Shown here: positions 14,799-20,999 of the stretch, in pieces
Position numbering within the stretch: position 1 is the first letter of the stretch
Layout of the letters: each line of letters begins with the position of its first letter
Source of the DNA: a virus
Virus record (IMG/VR): IMGVR_UViG_3300030451_000527
Coordinates: 1 to 20,999 of that record
DNA length: 20,999 nt
Direction: 5' to 3' (one strand)
The notes under the pieces: generated by a model
Told to the model about the DNA's origin: nothing
Databases searched by the model: none
Seen by the model: the letters and a program-made list of their open reading frames with translations, nothing else
Position numbers and translations under genes: made by a program

Positions 14799-16168
14799 TG
14801 ATAAACCCATTCATGCAACCATTTAATACTGGAACTCCTTTTGTTCAAGAACAAGGAACATTTGGCACGCCTATGGTTGATCCAAGAGGTCAGCAAAGAA
14901 GAACAGGTGAGAGAAACAAAAAACTTGGTTTTTTGCTTTATGGTTTGGGTGGTGCATTAAGGGGGGATAAAAACTTTGTGCAAAACACAATGGCTTTGCA
15001 AGAAATCAGCGATGCTAAAGAAAAAGAAGAAAAACAAAATAAATTGTGGACAGATTGGGTTGCTGAAAATAAAGAAACTTTAGATCCACGACTACAATCA
15101 CTTGTAGAAATTTTACCGCCAGAAAAAGGCATAGAATTAGTAAGCAAGTCTTTTGGATCTGACCGAGATACTTTTGAAAGGTTTGGCGTGTTTAAAAATG
15201 GTCAACAGGTTGGTGCTATATTAAAAGATGACATGGCTACCATCGCAAAAATAAATGAAGATCCTAGTTTAACATTAGGCCCTGTTACACCAACTAGCGG
15301 TATTAGCCAGGCAAAAATATACCAGCCAGTTGACGGTAACAACCAAAGGGTTGGTGGCCCAATTACATATTCTGAATTTGTAGAAAAACAAAAATCTGGT
15401 GAATTTGCACCTGATTTTACTTTAGTTGAAATAGCTAAAGGAGAAAAACCCCCAACAGTTAAAGCCCCTACTTTGTTTAATGAAGAAACAAAGCCTATAG
15501 CTGAAAGGTGGCAGGCTACAAATACACTACAAACAAATTTGCAAGGCCTTGCTAATGAATATGCAAAATCAGACGAAGCAGCTTTAACAGGAGTAGGTGC
15601 TACTGCTAATTTTATAAATTCAATTATACAAAATACACAAGGCTTTATAGCGCAAGCAAGCTCTGAAACAAATGCTTTTTATAAAGAATCTCAAAAAAAT
15701 AAAAATTTTGTATCTGATACTGGTACTGATTTCACAGATCGTGTTAAAAACATAAGTGAGCAATTTGGCGTTAATGAATCAAGGGTTAGAGATTTGGCAT
15801 ATTTATTTGCAGCCGCAAGAGGTCAAGAGGGCAGAGGTCTTTCTGATAGAGATTATGAAAATGCTTTAAATATAGTTTCTGGCGGTGTTGGTAAATCAGG
15901 AAAAATAAAAGTTATCGAAGATGTTTATAATAGATTGAGTGCTGAAGTTTCTGGTGTATTAAATAACAAAATTGCAGTTTTAAATTCTCAGAAAAAAATA
16001 TTTCCAGACAGAGCTACTTTTTTTGATGAATCTTTAGGCCAATTGCAATCTTTAACTGATGCAACACCATTTTTGCCTTTCCAAAACCCACTTTTACTAA
16101 ATGAATCTTCTACCAATATATCTGACGAAGCTGCTTTATTACTTAAAAAATATAGTACGAATCCCTAA
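14798..16168 (+). CDS. Ejectosome-like internal virion protein (456 aa)
   Basis: A mostly helical, Lys/Gln/Asn-rich protein. The start (GERNKKLGFLLYGLGGALRG, then DKNFVQNTMALQEISDAKEK) is a pattern I know from the second long protein of ejectosome blocks in marine podoviruses: a short hydrophobic Gly/Leu segment (residues ~44-56) followed by a charged helix. Residues 100-220 are mixed alpha/beta. The rest is helical, with LAYLFAAARGQEGRGLSDRD typical of large virion proteins that have an 'RDL-x-x-x-AA-x-G-x-GRLSDKD'-like motif. It has TAATG overlaps with both neighbours. No enzymatic domain is seen. Function in DNA ejection is inferred from place and composition. Confidence 0.68.
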   Translation: MINPFMQPFNTGTPFVQEQGTFGTPMVDPRGQQRRTGERNKKLGFLLYGLGGALRGDKNFVQNTMALQEISDAKEKEEKQNKLWTDWVAENKETLDPRLQSLVEILPPEKGIELVSKSFGSDRDTFERFGVFKNGQQVGAILKDDMATIAKINEDPSLTLGPVTPTSGISQAKIYQPVDGNNQRVGGPITYSEFVEKQKSGEFAPDFTLVEIAKGEKPPTVKAPTLFNEETKPIAERWQATNTLQTNLQGLANEYAKSDEAALTGVGATANFINSIIQNTQGFIAQASSETNAFYKESQKNKNFVSDTGTDFTDRVKNISEQFGVNESRVRDLAYLFAAARGQEGRGLSDRDYENALNIVSGGVGKSGKIKVIEDVYNRLSAEVSGVLNNKIAVLNSQKKIFPDRATFFDESLGQLQSLTDATPFLPFQNPLLLNESSTNISDEAALLLKKYSTNP

Positions 16169-18297
16169 TGTCAACAGCAACATTAAAAGAACTAGAGCAA
16201 GCCTTAATACAAGCAGATAAATCTGGTAATACAGAGGATGCTCAAATTCTAGCTAACGAAATATTAAAATTACAATCATCACAAACAATTACAACAGAAC
16301 CCTTACCTGAATCTAAACCAAAGGTTGTTCCATTAAATAAAAGAGATACTGCCATTGATTATTTAAAATCTCTTGCCTCTGGTGCATATAAAGGTTTGTC
16401 TTATATACCAGGATTTGCTGGTGATATAGAAGAACTAGGGGAAAGATTTTTACCTAATGTCTTAACACAACCTATTGGTCAATTTTTTACTGACGAAAAA
16501 GTAGAACCTGTTTCTTTTCCAACATCCGCACAAATTAGACAAAAAACTGAAGAGTTTGTACCTGCGTTAAAAGATTATGGTGCATACGAACCAAAAACAA
16601 AATTTGGTGGATATTTACAAACCATACCTGAGTTTGCAGCACCAGGATTATTAGCAAAAACTAAAAGTGCTAAAAAATTCGGTCTTGGTTTGGGTGGTTT
16701 TTCAGGCGGTGTTTATGAAACAGCAGAGCTAGCAGGAGCAAGCCCACTTACAGCAACAGGCATAACTCTGCCAACATCTATTGCTGTGGGTTTGTTGTTT
16801 GGCCCAACAACAGCCTCAAAATTAACATCCAAAGCATTAGAAGGAATAGATGATGCAACTATAAATGAAGCTATACGACTTGAAAATATAGCTAAAACAC
16901 AAGGAATTAAATTATTACCTGGCGAAACTATAGACAGTAAATTATTTAATCAGTTGACACAAGATGTTCTTAAAAGTGAGAAAGGTGCGCCATATCTATA
17001 TGAAGCTGTTAAAGGCAGACCAGCAGATGCTATAAAACTTGCAGAAGAAAACGCACTACGAATTGCTCAGATGCCCGAAAGTCAAAGAAGAGTTTTAGAA
17101 TCAATACAAAAAACAGCCGCATCATCAATTAAATCATCAGAAAGCACAAGAAGAATTACAGCTTACAATGATGGTTATAAATTAGCTAACAATGAAAATA
17201 TAGGTGTTGGTCAAGCACTTAATATTATAAGGAATATTGATAATTTAATTGATGCATCTGCACCTAATAGCGCAAATCAAAGAAAATTAAAAGCCATAAG
17301 AAAAGAACTCATTGAAAAAGAGGGTAAAGAAGATGGAGTTAAATATATTGTTCCTGTAACAAATATAAATAAATTAGATTCAACATTCAAAACTTATCGT
17401 GATGCTGTAAAAGATTCAAGAAAAAATGTAGCTGATCCAAAAAGGTTTATACAAAAAGATTTATCTGCAAAACTATTTAACCAAGATGGTACAGGTGCTT
17501 TAGATGTATTAGTTACAGAATTAAAGAAAAATCCAAATTATAATACAGCTACTCAAACTTTTGAGAGATTATCAAAAGAGTTGGTAGATGTTACCAAATC
17601 TAATACAGGGACTTTAGCAAGAGAAGGTTTAGATTTAACAAAAATAGAACAATTTGTTTTTAATCCAGCAAAGGCTAATGTTAAAGATATCAACGATACT
17701 CTCAGCACATTAAATGCTACTAATCCCGAAGCTACCAAACAAATTGCTAATATCTATTTTAGAAATGCAATTAATAATGCTTTTCCAATAGTTAAGCAAG
17801 GTGAAGATTTAACAGCAGGATTCAAACTTATTGAATCTATTGCTAAAACAGGTAATGCTAGAAAAAATTTCTTGGCAGTTTTAGATAATGTTGCAGATGC
17901 ACACGGCGTTAACAGAAAAGAATTTAAAGTTGGTTTTGAAAATATGATGGATGTATTAGAGAGAACTGGAAGAATATCAAACATTAACAAGCCTGGTTTT
18001 GATGTTCAAGGTATTGCTGCACGAACATTAACTAAAGATTTGGCTATGATGAAAACATTTAATCCTCTTGTAAGGCTTTCAACAAAATATGGAGAGCTAA
18101 AGGCTGGTGGTGCAATGGATAATTTAGGCAGAATTATGGCAAATAATAATGCCGTTGCATCCTTGGTTGAGTTAGGAAAAACTAATCCACAATCAAAAGA
18201 GGCGATTAAGTTAGTTTTAAATATTATAAATAGTGTTTCTCCTCAAGTTGAGAGAACAAATCAACCTATATCAGAGGAACAAATACCTCCCCAATAA
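16168..18297 (+). CDS. Large ejectosome-like internal virion protein (709 aa)
   Basis: The N-terminus (LKELEQALIQADKSGNTEDA, then QILANEILKLQ) is the short helix pair I know from the starts of long phage ejection proteins, usually of the form 'LE-x-AL-x-x-AD-x-AG-x-x-x-A'. Residues ~68-165 hold YIPGFAGDIEELGERFLP and YEPKTKFGGYLQTIPEFAAP. They are followed by a Gly/Ala/Leu-rich stretch (about 170-220, including LGLGGFSGGVYETAELAGA and SIAVGLLFGP) that could insert in a membrane. The remaining ~480 residues are helical and Lys/Asn-rich, like T7 gp15/gp16-type proteins, but no transglycosylase motif is visible. It is the last and longest protein of the late operon's ejection block. Confidence 0.68.
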   Translation: MSTATLKELEQALIQADKSGNTEDAQILANEILKLQSSQTITTEPLPESKPKVVPLNKRDTAIDYLKSLASGAYKGLSYIPGFAGDIEELGERFLPNVLTQPIGQFFTDEKVEPVSFPTSAQIRQKTEEFVPALKDYGAYEPKTKFGGYLQTIPEFAAPGLLAKTKSAKKFGLGLGGFSGGVYETAELAGASPLTATGITLPTSIAVGLLFGPTTASKLTSKALEGIDDATINEAIRLENIAKTQGIKLLPGETIDSKLFNQLTQDVLKSEKGAPYLYEAVKGRPADAIKLAEENALRIAQMPESQRRVLESIQKTAASSIKSSESTRRITAYNDGYKLANNENIGVGQALNIIRNIDNLIDASAPNSANQRKLKAIRKELIEKEGKEDGVKYIVPVTNINKLDSTFKTYRDAVKDSRKNVADPKRFIQKDLSAKLFNQDGTGALDVLVTELKKNPNYNTATQTFERLSKELVDVTKSNTGTLAREGLDLTKIEQFVFNPAKANVKDINDTLSTLNATNPEATKQIANIYFRNAINNAFPIVKQGEDLTAGFKLIESIAKTGNARKNFLAVLDNVADAHGVNRKEFKVGFENMMDVLERTGRISNINKPGFDVQGIAARTLTKDLAMMKTFNPLVRLSTKYGELKAGGAMDNLGRIMANNNAVASLVELGKTNPQSKEAIKLVLNIINSVSPQVERTNQPISEEQIPPQ

Positions 18298-18300
18298 ACC

Positions 18301-18696
18301 ATGCCAAGAGCGACCGAAAGAGTTGGTCGATCAGGTGAATATCTCACAGCAGCACTCCTCTCTCTAGTTTCCGATACTGTCATGGTCGTACCTCATGGAT
18401 CTGAGGCTGATTTAGTCTTTGAACACAACAACAAACTTTACAAAGTCCAAGTTAAAACTTCATCCAAGATTAATACAGGCAGAGTTAATTGGCGGTTTGA
18501 TATGCGTAGAGGATCGCATAGTAAAGATAGAGAATATCAAAAACAAGCGGTAGATATTTTTGCTTTGGTTAGTCTTAAATATAGAAATGTAGTTTTTATA
18601 AAACCTATGGATCAGAACCAGATAACCATAGCCGATGAACACATGAAGAACAACGATTCTGTAAAGAACCTTAACGATATATTAGATAATATTTAA
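18301..18696 (+). CDS. PD-(D/E)XK endonuclease (Holliday-junction-resolvase-like / PDDEXK_5-like)
   Basis: A 131-residue nuclease-fold protein. GRSGEYLTAALL supplies Glu13. GSEADLVFEHNNKLYKVQVK supplies Asp37, then Gln50-Val51-Lys52, the E…D…(Q/E)xK active-site pattern. KVQVKTSS after a strand pair is typical of archaeal Hjc-like and PDDEXK_5 nucleases. Such enzymes cut branched or damaged DNA. In a phage the likely uses are resolution of recombination intermediates before packaging or breakdown of host DNA; the sequence does not choose between these. It starts three bases after the ejectosome gene's stop and closes the rightward operon, so it would be made late. The 3' end overlaps a convergent terminator-like hairpin. 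Confidence 0.78.
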   Translation: MPRATERVGRSGEYLTAALLSLVSDTVMVVPHGSEADLVFEHNNKLYKVQVKTSSKINTGRVNWRFDMRRGSHSKDREYQKQAVDIFALVSLKYRNVVFIKPMDQNQITIADEHMKNNDSVKNLNDILDNI

Positions 18697-18728
18697 TTAT
18701 AAATTTTTAATATCAAATCTAATTTTTT
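18681..18728 (+). terminator. Probable terminator at the convergent gene junction
   Basis: ATTAGAT-AATATT (18681-18693) pairs imperfectly with AATAT (18709-18713) and ATCTAAT (18717-18723), with a 3-base bulge, followed by TTTTTT (18723-18728). It lies where the late rightward operon meets the leftward pair. The stem is weak (AT-rich), so it may be partial or bidirectional. It overlaps the last codons of the nuclease gene and the end of the leftward gene. Confidence 0.4.
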
Positions 18729-18915
18729 GATCTTCATAATGTTTAGCGGAGTTTATCCCTAGAGATAAAAAATACTCCGCCAACACACGAGGATCTTTCT
18801 TGGTTGACTTAGCAAAGTCTTTCAAAGAATGAACAAGATACTTGTTTAAATACAGAGCTTGCCCGTTCTTTCTTTCGTTTTCGATGCTATCGTCAAAGTC
18901 AAAAAAGTTGCTCAT
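18697..18915 (-). CDS. Small leftward hypothetical protein (72 aa)
   Basis: The reading frame is on the - strand with AGGAG five bases before ATG. It starts SNFFDFDDSIENERKNGQA and continues LYLNKYLVHSLKDFAKSTKK, then EYFLSLGINSAKHYEDQ. The middle segment has a strand-helix-helix look ('LYLNKYLVHSLKDFA' then 'RVLAEYFLSLGI'), which could be a ribbon-helix-helix DNA binder, but key family residues are not distinctive enough to assert it. It forms a leftward pair with the DUF3310 gene, eight bases downstream of that gene's stop, and its end meets the late operon head-on. Confidence 0.68.
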   Translation of the reverse strand: MSNFFDFDDSIENERKNGQALYLNKYLVHSLKDFAKSTKKDPRVLAEYFLSLGINSAKHYEDQKIRFDIKNL

Positions 18916-18923
18916 AATTACTC

Positions 18924-19262
18924 CTATATGGAGATTTCCTTGGTGTACTTACCAATCCTATTGCCATCTTTATCACAGCCATAAACTAACTGTAATTCAA
19001 GATCGATAGAATGTTTGGCTTTCATAAGATCCTTAATTCTATCTTTTTCTTCACCCTTACTTCTGGTTATGTATTGCACAACATCTGTAAGACATGGGCT
19101 TAGATTGTTTGCGTAAGCATACTCAATAGGTTGAATCTTCAAGTGGTTGTAATGATTACCGCCCACCTGATTATTGATTGGCAACCTGTCAATCTCTTGA
19201 TCCCACTCTACACCCTTTCTGGCTTCATCCCATTCCCTTTTTGTAGCATTATCAATCGACAT
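18924..19262 (-). CDS. DUF3310 family protein (possible nucleotide kinase-type)
   Basis: A 112-residue protein with the DUF3310 core QVGGNHYNHLKIQPIEYAYA (residues 32-51), then LSPCLTDVVQYITRSKGEEK and IKDLMKAKHSIDLEL. This family is shared with the T7 gp1.7 nucleotide kinase region and occurs singly in many phages; whether this short form is catalytic is unknown. The N-terminal ~25 residues are a charged extension. GGAG lies seven bases before the ATG on the - strand. The gene is transcribed leftward from the regulatory gap at 19263-19350, away from the replication operon, so it is probably an early or middle gene. Confidence 0.82.
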   Translation of the reverse strand: MSIDNATKREWDEARKGVEWDQEIDRLPINNQVGGNHYNHLKIQPIEYAYANNLSPCLTDVVQYITRSKGEEKDRIKDLMKAKHSIDLELQLVYGCDKDGNRIGKYTKEISI

Positions 19263-19291
19263 TTAATCTCCTATATTAAATTAATAAATTT

Positions 19292-19307
19292 ATACCATTA
19301 TTGGTAT
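19292..19307. promoter_or_regulatory. Inverted repeat, possible operator in the divergent gap
   Basis: ATACCA (19292-19297) and TGGTAT (19302-19307) form a perfect 6-bp inverted repeat with a 4-base spacer (TTAT). It lies midway in the 88-base gap between the leftward DUF3310 gene and the rightward HTH gene. On the - strand it is followed by TATAAA, a possible -10 for the leftward operon. A dimeric repressor or the adjacent HTH protein could bind here; this is inference. The rest of the gap is AT-rich with no clear -35 boxes. Confidence 0.35.
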
Positions 19308-19350
19308 TCTTGATGTATTATAAGCATTAATTACGAAAAAAGGGAATTCA

Positions 19351-19563
19351 ATGGAAATAAAAGACCAAAAAGATTTTGACATAACAAACACGATAGATGC
19401 AGAAGCACTCGCTAAAAGATGGGGTGTGACTAAGAAAACTATTGATAACAGAAGGCTTAAAGGTGAGAGGCCTAATCATTGGAAGATTACAGGCAAGATT
19501 TACTATGACCTTGATGATGTTATAAGTTACGAAAAAGAGTCTTACATTTCCAGCAATGCCTAG
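19351..19563 (+). CDS. Small helix-turn-helix (excisionase/MerR-like) DNA-binding protein
   Basis: Seventy residues with a winged HTH of the excisionase/HTH_17 type. DAEALAKRWGVTKKTIDNRR (16-35) gives the two helices, and WKITGKIYYDLDDVISYEKE (44-63) the wing and last helix. This is the standard shape 'A-x-x-L-(G/K)-V-S-x-x-T-(I/V)-x-x-x-…-(Y/F)-x-x-x-DV-x-x-Y/W'. With no integrase in view it need not be an excisionase; it may control the early operon. It is the first gene of the rightward early block and overlaps the DUF2800 gene by eight bases. AAAGGGAA before the ATG is a fair ribosome binding site. Confidence 0.78.
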   Translation: MEIKDQKDFDITNTIDAEALAKRWGVTKKTIDNRRLKGERPNHWKITGKIYYDLDDVISYEKESYISSNA

Positions 19564-20293
19564 TAAACACGCTTTATTATCACCATCCGCATCGGACAAA
19601 TGGACGAGATGTGCAGGTATGCCTAAGTTAGCTGCACAAGTACCCTATCAAGTATCTATACCAGCTGTCACAGGTACATTGGTACACCAAATAAGTGAAA
19701 TCATAATGAAGGATAGATTAGATGGTGATATAACATTAGAGGATTATTGGCTTGGTAAAGTAGAGAGCGTTGAAGATTTTGAGATTGAGATAGATCAAGA
19801 AATGATTGATTGTGCTAGAACTTATACAGAATATGTGCAAGCAAAAACAAAAGAACTTGATGGAAAACTATTAATTGAAGAACAAGTATCAATCGATGAA
19901 ATAACAGATAGTTGTTGGGGAACAGCTGATGCAATTATCTTGGCTAAAGATAAGATATGTGTCATTGATTTAAAGTCTGGTAAATGGCCTGTCAAACCTG
20001 AAAATAATTACCAGCTAATGATTTATGGGCTTGGTGCGTTGTCCAGATACGGAGATACAGACACCAAGATTGAACTAACAATAGTCCAACCACGAGGCGT
20101 TAAGAAGGAAAAGGCTGTCAAGACATGGGAAACCACAGCAGAAAACCTTGTGAATTGGGGATACGATTTCTTAAAACCACGGGCGGAAGCCTGTTTTGAG
20201 GAAAACCCTGAATATGTATTCGGGGATCATTGCAAATTCTGCAATGGGCGCAGTCTTTGTGAAACTTATAAATTAAATATGGGAGAAAAATAA
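19556..20293 (+). CDS. DUF2800 nuclease (RecB/Cas4-like PD-(D/E)XK with Fe-S cysteines)
   Basis: A 245-residue protein matching DUF2800 as I know it: it begins ALLSPSASDKWTRCAGMP and has GTLVHQISE with His44. WGTADAII supplies Asp125 and CVIDLKSGKW supplies Asp138 and Lys140. NYQLMIYGLGAL is the Gln-Tyr helix motif after the active site. Cys19 together with Cys226, Cys229 and Cys235 (CKFCNGRSLC) are placed like the four cysteines that hold an iron-sulphur cluster in AddB/Cas4 nucleases. The predicted role is a 5'-to-3' type DNA exonuclease making single-stranded ends for recombination. It lies in an operon with a RecA-fold ATPase, a pairing seen in phage recombination modules. Confidence 0.87.
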   Translation: MPSKHALLSPSASDKWTRCAGMPKLAAQVPYQVSIPAVTGTLVHQISEIIMKDRLDGDITLEDYWLGKVESVEDFEIEIDQEMIDCARTYTEYVQAKTKELDGKLLIEEQVSIDEITDSCWGTADAIILAKDKICVIDLKSGKWPVKPENNYQLMIYGLGALSRYGDTDTKIELTIVQPRGVKKEKAVKTWETTAENLVNWGYDFLKPRAEACFEENPEYVFGDHCKFCNGRSLCETYKLNMGEK

Positions 20294-20541
20294 TGTCCGA
20301 TAATAATGAAGAACTTACCTTTAGCTTTTCCGATGATGGTAAAGAGTACAAGGTAGATGATTTGTCTGATGAACATAAACTTATTTACAACAAGGTTATG
20401 TTGGTCAATAGACAAAAAAATGAGATTGTTAGCAATGCAAACTTTGAGGTTGAAAAGCTAGACATTCTTGCAAAACATTACAGCGATCTACTTAAAGAAG
20501 CTGTAGAAGGTGATGATAAAAAGGTTGAGGTGGTCAAATGA
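20293..20541 (+). CDS. DUF6447-like small protein (82 aa)
   Basis: The protein begins SDNNEELTFSFSDDGKEYKV. DGKEYKVDDLSDEHKLIYNK, then a helix with LVNRQKNEIVSNANFEVEKL, and AKHYSDLLKEAVEG match my memory of DUF6447. That is a short family with the form 'DGK-x-Y-x-x-(D/E)-(D/L)-LS' followed by one coiled-coil helix. The function is unknown. The ends overlap: TAATG with the DUF2800 gene and ATGA with the ATPase gene. Conserved coupling suggests a helper of the recombination pair, which is inference. Confidence 0.72.
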   Translation: MSDNNEELTFSFSDDGKEYKVDDLSDEHKLIYNKVMLVNRQKNEIVSNANFEVEKLDILAKHYSDLLKEAVEGDDKKVEVVK

Positions 20542-20999
20542 GCCTAGCTGATATTAGAACTAAATCAAAACAGAAACCGCCAAGACTTGTTGTCTATGGT
20601 GGTGCTGGTATTGGTAAAACAACCTTTGGATCAACGATGCCTAAACCTATCTTCATACTTACAGAAGATGGTATGGGTACGATTGAAGCACCACAGTTTC
20701 CTTTATGTAAATCTTTTGAAGATGCTATGGGTTATCTAAAAGATTTGATAGAGGAAGATCACGATTACAAAACTGTTGTAGTGGATTCACTTGATTGGTT
20801 AGAACCATTGATATGGGATAAAGCCTGTCAAGATAATGGCTGGCGATCCATTGAGCAACCTGGTTATGGTAAAGGTTATGTAGAAGTATTGAAGTATTGG
20901 CGACAATATTTAGATTTGCTTAACACTCTAAGAGAGGATAAAGGCATGATTACTTTGCAGATAGGCCACAATCAAATCAAAAGGTTTGAATCGCCTGAG
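20538..20999 (+). CDS. RecA-fold/AAA_24 ATPase, Sak4-like (partial at window end)
   Basis: ATG at 20538 overlaps the previous stop as ATGA; 154 residues are visible before the window ends. Walker A GGAGIGKT spans residues 21-28 (Lys27). Walker B VVVDS is at 80-84 (Asp83), followed by LDWLEPLIWDKAC. Then come PGYGKGYVEVLKYWRQYLD and LQIGHNQIK. These are the hallmarks of the AAA_24 family that includes Sak4-type RecA-like ATPases of phages, which promote single-strand annealing and support replication. It follows a DUF2800 nuclease, as expected for a phage recombination pair. A single-strand binding protein and a polymerase would be expected next, outside the window. Confidence 0.85.
   Translation, partial: MSLADIRTKSKQKPPRLVVYGGAGIGKTTFGSTMPKPIFILTEDGMGTIEAPQFPLCKSFEDAMGYLKDLIEEDHDYKTVVVDSLDWLEPLIWDKACQDNGWRSIEQPGYGKGYVEVLKYWRQYLDLLNTLREDKGMITLQIGHNQIKRFESPE

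Noticed and set aside
19351-19563. Excisionase of a lysogeny module
   Set aside because: The HTH fold fits, but there is no integrase, repressor or attachment-site-like repeat in the window, so only DNA binding is claimed.

Overview
The window reads as the structural (late) half and the edge of the early half of a tailed double-stranded DNA phage genome, or a metagenomic contig of one. It is AT-rich by eye. Genes are tightly packed, often joined by ATGA or TAATG overlaps, and nearly all lie on the + strand. The module order is portal, small basic proteins, holin and M15 endolysin, scaffold, SU10/DUF5309-type capsid, adaptor, fibre proteins, nozzle-like protein, then ejectosome-like proteins. 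There is no tail sheath, tail tube or tape-measure gene. This points to a short-tailed (podovirus-type) marine phage of the kind known from pelagic bacteria. The host is not shown by the sequence; an AT-rich marine alphaproteobacterium is an inference. No tRNA, integrase, RNA polymerase, CRISPR array or insertion sequence is visible.

Layout: 1-1350 is the C-terminal part of the portal protein, cut by the window edge. 1331-2506 holds a run of very small, mostly strongly basic ORFs plus one 33-residue membrane peptide. 2475-3561 is a lysis module (3TM-type holin, zinc D,D-peptidase endolysin, membrane/coiled-coil protein). 3563-4560 holds two unknown proteins. 4623-6589 is the scaffold/major capsid pair, with an AT-rich gap in front and a strong intrinsic terminator at 6603-6640 behind. 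6732-8920 is the head-completion and minor structural region. 8932-11250 is a 772-residue tail fibre with 24 YadA-head-like repeats and a self-cleaving S74 chaperone domain. 11539-13047 is a probable tail nozzle. 13393-18297 is an ejectosome-like block (GNAT-like protein, then three long virion proteins). 18301-18696 is a small PD-(D/E)XK nuclease closing the rightward late operon.

At 18697 the direction flips: two small leftward genes (an unknown and a DUF3310 protein) converge on the late operon. They diverge from a rightward early operon across a short regulatory gap (19263-19350) that carries an inverted repeat. The early operon encodes a small helix-turn-helix protein, a DUF2800 RecB/Cas4-like nuclease, a DUF6447-like protein and a RecA-fold (AAA_24/Sak4-like) ATPase cut by the window end. 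Together these look like the start of a replication/recombination module.

Most of the window is ordinary phage biology. The parts most worth a second look are the cluster of tiny basic proteins, one with an AT-hook-like core; two different repeat proteins side by side; and a second S74-like C-terminus on an ejectosome-like rather than fibre protein.
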